Assembly (NCBI GenBank): GCA_902760645.1
Contig: CACWHC010000009.1
Coordinates: 32,340-96,339, forward strand
Direction: 5' to 3'
Origin: an uncultured bacterium
GTDB taxonomy: Bacteria > Cyanobacteriota > Vampirovibrionia > Gastranaerophilales > Gastranaerophilaceae
Length of the DNA: 64,000 bases
Below, one piece after another: positions 60,970 to 64,000 of the stretch. Position numbers and translations under genes: made by a program. Positions within the stretch are counted from its first letter, which is position 1. The number at the start of each line of letters is the position of its first letter. The notes beneath the pieces are model-generated. The model was given only the letters and a program-made list of their open reading frames with translations. It did not search any database and was not told the origin of the DNA.

Positions 60970-62275
60970 CCCGATTAAAAATGAAGTTTCTGATTTTATT
61001 AAAAAATATGCTTATGATATTCAGGATAAACCCATATTAGTTGCTTTTTCAGGTGGTTTTGATTCTACATGTTTACTGCATGTACTTTTGTCTGTTACGA
61101 AAAACAAGATTATTGCAATTCATCTTAACCACGGTTGGCGAGGAAAAGAAAGTGATGATGAGGAACTTAGATGCCGCAGCTTTTGTGAGTCTTTTAATGT
61201 TGAATTTTATTCCGAAAAACTTGGTGAAAATGTTAAGAAAACTGAAACAGATGCAAGAGAGGCACGATATGAATTTTTTGAGCGTTGTGCCAAAAAATTC
61301 GGTACAGATATTGTTTTTACCGCTCATAATGCTGATGATAATGCCGAAACCGTTTTGTACAGAATATTTAAGGGTACTGCCGTTGACGGATTATCGGGAA
61401 TCTTGCCGAAACGGGATATTTATTATCGTCCACTTTTAAATGTTAAAAGGTATGATATTGAAGCATATTGTACTTCTCATTCACTTATCCCTAATAACGA
61501 CAGTTCAAATACCAATTTAAAATTCAATCGTAATTTTATAAGACATGAAATCATGCCGTTAATAAAAAAAATTAATCCTGATTATGTCGATTCGATAAAT
61601 TCTTTGTCTTATCTGGCAAAGCTGGACAGTGATTATTTAAACGAACAGGTTAGAAATATCGCCAATTCTACCCAAAAATTTGTGTCAGCACCTGCTGTTT
61701 TGAAAACAAGAGTTGTTAAAAACCTTTTGATTTCTGTTGGTATAGATTATGACAGAGAAAAATTAGAGCAGCTTACGTTATTCATTTGTGATAATGCAGG
61801 TTCCAAATCCGGAAAAATTACCTCACTCTCAGCTAAATTGGAACTTTTTGTTAATAACGAATATTTTGATTTAATTCCTCATGGTATTAAACATAAAATT
61901 TCAGAAGTACCTGTTACAAAAGAGGGTTGCTATGAATTTATGAACGGCAAATTTACTATCGAAAAATGTGACGTTATTCCGCATGTTTTTCCATCAGATA
62001 GTGAATTTGTTGCATATATTAATATCCCTGATATTGATTTCGTACTGAGGGTAAGAAAAGACGGGGATATTATTTCTCCGCTCGGTTGCACGGGCAAGCA
62101 AAAACTTAAAAAATATCTTAATGAGAAAAAAATTCCGCAGCATAAAAAAGGTTTAATTCCGGTTCTTGCAAAAGATAATGAAATATTATGGGTGGCAGGT
62201 GTAGGTTTAAGTGATAAAATTAAAGTAACAAATAAAATTTCACACGTCATAAAATTTGAAATGGAGAGCAAATAA
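60962..62275 (+). CDS. tilS: tRNA(Ile)-lysidine synthetase
   Basis: 437 residues. N-terminal PP-loop VAFSGGFDSTCLLHVLLSVT (SGGxDS), HLNHGWRGKESDDEELRCRS, FTAHNADDNAETVLYRIFKG, RNFIRHEIMPLIKKINPDY, and the C-terminal TilS domains ending ILWVAGVGLSDKIKV. It converts the CAU-anticodon C34 of tRNA-Ile2 to lysidine, an essential modification. ATG 60962 overlaps the Clp_N stop (ATGAATAA). tilS-hpt order is classical. Confidence 0.95.
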   Translation: MNNPIKNEVSDFIKKYAYDIQDKPILVAFSGGFDSTCLLHVLLSVTKNKIIAIHLNHGWRGKESDDEELRCRSFCESFNVEFYSEKLGENVKKTETDAREARYEFFERCAKKFGTDIVFTAHNADDNAETVLYRIFKGTAVDGLSGILPKRDIYYRPLLNVKRYDIEAYCTSHSLIPNNDSSNTNLKFNRNFIRHEIMPLIKKINPDYVDSINSLSYLAKLDSDYLNEQVRNIANSTQKFVSAPAVLKTRVVKNLLISVGIDYDREKLEQLTLFICDNAGSKSGKITSLSAKLELFVNNEYFDLIPHGIKHKISEVPVTKEGCYEFMNGKFTIEKCDVIPHVFPSDSEFVAYINIPDIDFVLRVRKDGDIISPLGCTGKQKLKKYLNEKKIPQHKKGLIPVLAKDNEILWVAGVGLSDKIKVTNKISHVIKFEMESK

Positions 62276-62823
62276 TGAAGAATGTAAATTTATCGGATAT
62301 AAAAGTCTTATTTGATGAAAATGAAATCAGAACGAAAGTAAAAGAAATTGCAAATAAGCTGAATGAATATTATAAGGACGAAGAAGTTTGCATAGTATGC
62401 GTATTGAAGGGTGCTGTGATTTTTGCTACTGATTTGGTCAGAGAATTAACAATGCCTTTGACTATGGAGTTTATCCGATTATCAAGTTACGGTCATTCAA
62501 CAGCTTCAAGCGGCAAGGTTAATGCTGTAGATATTAAATTGCCGGATTTGACGGGTAAAAATGTTTTAATCGTTGAAGATATTATTGACACCGGATTAAC
62601 CGCAAAATTTTTACTTGATTTTATTGCCTTAAATTTTAAAACTAAAAGTACAAAGTTTGTATCATTGTTGGATAAGAAATGTTCAAGGCAAGCTGATGTC
62701 GAAGCGGATTATTATTGCTTTGAAATTGACGATAAATTCGTTGTAGGTTACGGTCTTGACTATGACAGCAAATTCAGAAATTTAAAATTTATCGGCTATG
62801 CAGATAAATCTGTAATTAAATAA
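62275..62823 (+). CDS. hpt: Hypoxanthine phosphoribosyltransferase
   Basis: 182 residues. VCIVCVLKGAVIFATDLVRE, MEFIRLSSYGHSTASSGKVN and the PRPP-binding loop VLIVEDIIDTGLTAKFLLDF; VVGYGLDYDSKFRNLKFIGY at the C-terminus. It salvages hypoxanthine (and guanine) with PRPP. It overlaps the tilS stop by 1 nt (TAATG). The ftsH gene that often follows is absent here. Confidence 0.95.
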   Translation: MKNVNLSDIKVLFDENEIRTKVKEIANKLNEYYKDEEVCIVCVLKGAVIFATDLVRELTMPLTMEFIRLSSYGHSTASSGKVNAVDIKLPDLTGKNVLIVEDIIDTGLTAKFLLDFIALNFKTKSTKFVSLLDKKCSRQADVEADYYCFEIDDKFVVGYGLDYDSKFRNLKFIGYADKSVIK

Positions 62824-62891
62824 ATGTATAAATCTTGATTTTTTATCAAAATATGATAAAATTATATATAGTAGTAATAACGGAGGTTGGG

Positions 62892-63632
62892 ATGGCATCT
62901 ATTATAGAAGCATGTGATAATACGATTAAAGAGCCCTTTGCGGGTATAAAAATTTTTTTATGGGCAATCCCTGTTTGTATGTTTTTTGCGGGCGGTGCGA
63001 ATATGCTGTGCCAGTCGATAGGACTTTTAGGTCTTTTCCTGTTTATTGGACTGTGTGTCACTACCTCAAATAATATTATTACAAAGCAATCGGTGCTTGT
63101 TCCGGGTATAAATTTTGTTAAAATTAGTTTAAATGCTTTGTTGGCTTTGATAGCTATGTTGCCGTACGGACTCATTGCATGGTTTGCTTATTGGGCAGCA
63201 TCCTTTATTCAAATCCCATATCCTATACTTCATGATACACTTCATATTATTTTAGATCTTTTGATAGCTACTATTCCGCTCTCGGCGTTGGCTATTTTGG
63301 TGAGAAGAATGAATCCTTTGGAAGTGCTAAATATTAAAAAGTATTTATATGGATTCGGCGAAATTTTTCTCAGCATGTCTTATTTCCTTGTAAGATTAGC
63401 ACTGTTTTCAGCAGTAGTAGTCGGTTTTTTAGTATATATATTTTCACTTTTTATCGGATTTGAAAATTCTTTATGGACTTATTTGCTGTCTGCCTTAGGT
63501 GTTTTCTATGCAATAATAGGTGCTAATTTCTTTGCACAGGTTAGTGATGAAATCTATATTTTCCCTGAAAAAGAAGAAGATAAGGCAAGAGAACAGGCTG
63601 AAATCCAAAAAATTCTTACTCGTCATAAATAA
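62892..63632 (+). CDS. Conserved-looking hypothetical membrane protein
   Basis: 246 residues with about five hydrophobic segments: IFLWAIPVCMFFAGGANMLC, LGLFLFIGLCVTTSN, ISLNALLALIAMLPYGLIAW, LDLLIATIPLSALAIL, FLVRLALFSAVVVGFLVYIF and LLSALGVFYAIIGANFF. The C-terminal tail is charged (EKEEDKAREQAEIQKILTRH). ATG 62892 follows GGAGG by 4-5 nt; an earlier in-frame start has no support. Function unknown. Confidence 0.7.
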   Translation: MASIIEACDNTIKEPFAGIKIFLWAIPVCMFFAGGANMLCQSIGLLGLFLFIGLCVTTSNNIITKQSVLVPGINFVKISLNALLALIAMLPYGLIAWFAYWAASFIQIPYPILHDTLHIILDLLIATIPLSALAILVRRMNPLEVLNIKKYLYGFGEIFLSMSYFLVRLALFSAVVVGFLVYIFSLFIGFENSLWTYLLSALGVFYAIIGANFFAQVSDEIYIFPEKEEDKAREQAEIQKILTRHK

Positions 63633-63666
63633 TATTTTTATGATATAATTGTGTTGAGAAATTTTT

Positions 63667-63741
63667 AGCGGTATCGTCTAGTGGTTAGGACGGGAGATTC
63701 TCATTCTCCAAACAGGGGTTCAATTCCCCTTACCGCCGCCA
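63667..63741 (+). tRNA. tRNA-Glu (CTC)
   Basis: AGCGGTATCGTCTAGTGG, anticodon arm GGAGATTCTCATTCTCC (anticodon CTC), T-arm AGGGGTTCAATTCCCCT, acceptor TACCGCC, discriminator G and encoded CCA. The first base is A opposite C72, an A.C mismatch where GGC would be expected. A strong terminator follows. Confidence 0.9.
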
Positions 63742-63781
63742 TAAAAAAGCCTAAGGCAAAAAGCCTGGGCTTTTTTATGGC
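63738..63781 (+). terminator. Terminator after tRNA-Glu
   Basis: GCCATAAAAAAGCC pairs perfectly with GGCTTTTTTATGGC; an inner AGGC/GCCT stem fits within. Confidence 0.85.
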
Positions 63782-63883
63782 AGGGTTGAGAAATTTTCAC
63801 GAAAAGAATTTATAAGAAAATTCTTTTGGGTTCATAAGTAATTCTAAGTTCGAATAAATTCTCACTAAGAATTACTACCTCTC

Positions 63884-63908
63884 GCAAAACGATACTTAAT
63901 CGTTTTGC
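63884..63908 (+). other. Hairpin between the tRNA-Glu end copies
   Basis: GCAAAACGAT ACTTA ATCGTTTTGC, a perfect 10-bp stem. No long T-run follows, so a terminator role is unlikely; similar GCAAAA hairpins occur inside the dispersed repeats at 27269 and 36304. The 63742-64000 stretch holds no gene that I can support. Confidence 0.5.
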
Positions 63909-63918
63909 TCGGCAGAGT

Positions 63919-63932
63919 CCTTACCGCCGCCA
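63919..63932 (+). repeat. Duplicate of the tRNA-Glu 3' end
   Basis: CCTTACCGCCGCCA is identical to 63728-63741 (T-arm end, acceptor, CCA), in direct orientation, 191 bp apart. Such 3'-end duplications are typical attachment-site scars of integrative elements. Confidence 0.7.
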
Positions 63933-64000
63933 GTAAGACTTCTATTTGGAAGCCTTTTTTATTAGGGAATTGAACCCATCATTTGCTAGTGCAAATTCAG

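Overview
The window is AT-rich bacterial DNA from a diderm that carries many small type IV pilin-like proteins. Three separate genes here share the prepilin motif FTLAEVLITLGIIG. There is also a TolC-MacA-MacB export set, leucine/valine biosynthesis genes, glgC, and many short proteins with no recognisable family. This combination best fits a gut-type non-photosynthetic cyanobacterial relative (Gastranaerophilales / Vampirovibrionia, 'Melainabacteria'). That placement is inferred from gene style; no marker gene was searched.

Layout. Positions 1-17 kb are mostly chromosomal core: the end of an AI-2E-type permease, a radical SAM protein, leuD, rpsL-rpsG, coaE, a pseudouridine synthase, a thioesterase, ilvD, proC, and rpmH...rnpA with two cell-wall hydrolases inserted between them. 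Two divergent pilin/XRE-regulator pairs lie at 1.8-2.8 kb and 16.3-17.3 kb. From 17.3 to 21.7 kb is an accessory block: a RES-domain toxin-like gene, then an operon that looks like a graspetide (omega-ester RiPP) cluster. That operon holds a precursor with two copies of a DTMTxxxSDxxD(D/E) core, an ATP-grasp ligase and a membrane protein. It is followed by an IS30-type transposase remnant, a nest of repeats and tRNA-fMet. Then come pnp, a secreted Cys-rich protein, a kinase-like protein and a polytopic glycosyltransferase-like protein. A second accessory block (27.2-29.4 kb) holds a KPEV-repeat protein with an ADP-ribosyltransferase-like C-terminus, between copies of a tRNA-Gly 3' end. An approximately 130-bp repeat with three 10/11-bp-spaced iterons lies beside the tRNA in both accessory blocks, which suggests one family of tRNA-targeting mobile elements.

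From 29.5 to 57 kb: dnaE, an aquaporin, a pilin gene whose leader runs through an 11-G tract (likely phase-variable), a thioredoxin/CcdA pair, ribH, murQ, gpsA, a PSP1/RicT protein, pepA, gmk-coaBC-Nif3-like, mutS2, tolC-macA-macB, glgC, lgt and a TPR lipoprotein. From 57 to 63.7 kb a tight operon contains a lone ClpX-type zinc finger, a helical-repeat protein, ruvX, a DUF1292 protein, a protein made only of six ClpC N-terminal repeats, tilS, hpt and a membrane protein. It ends at tRNA-Glu, whose 3' end is duplicated 190 bp downstream.

A recurring signal feature: at least six genes have a TATAAT-like -10 box ending exactly 6 nt before the start codon, so transcription should begin at the ATG (leaderless mRNA). 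Other genes have clear AGGAGG-like ribosome binding sites.
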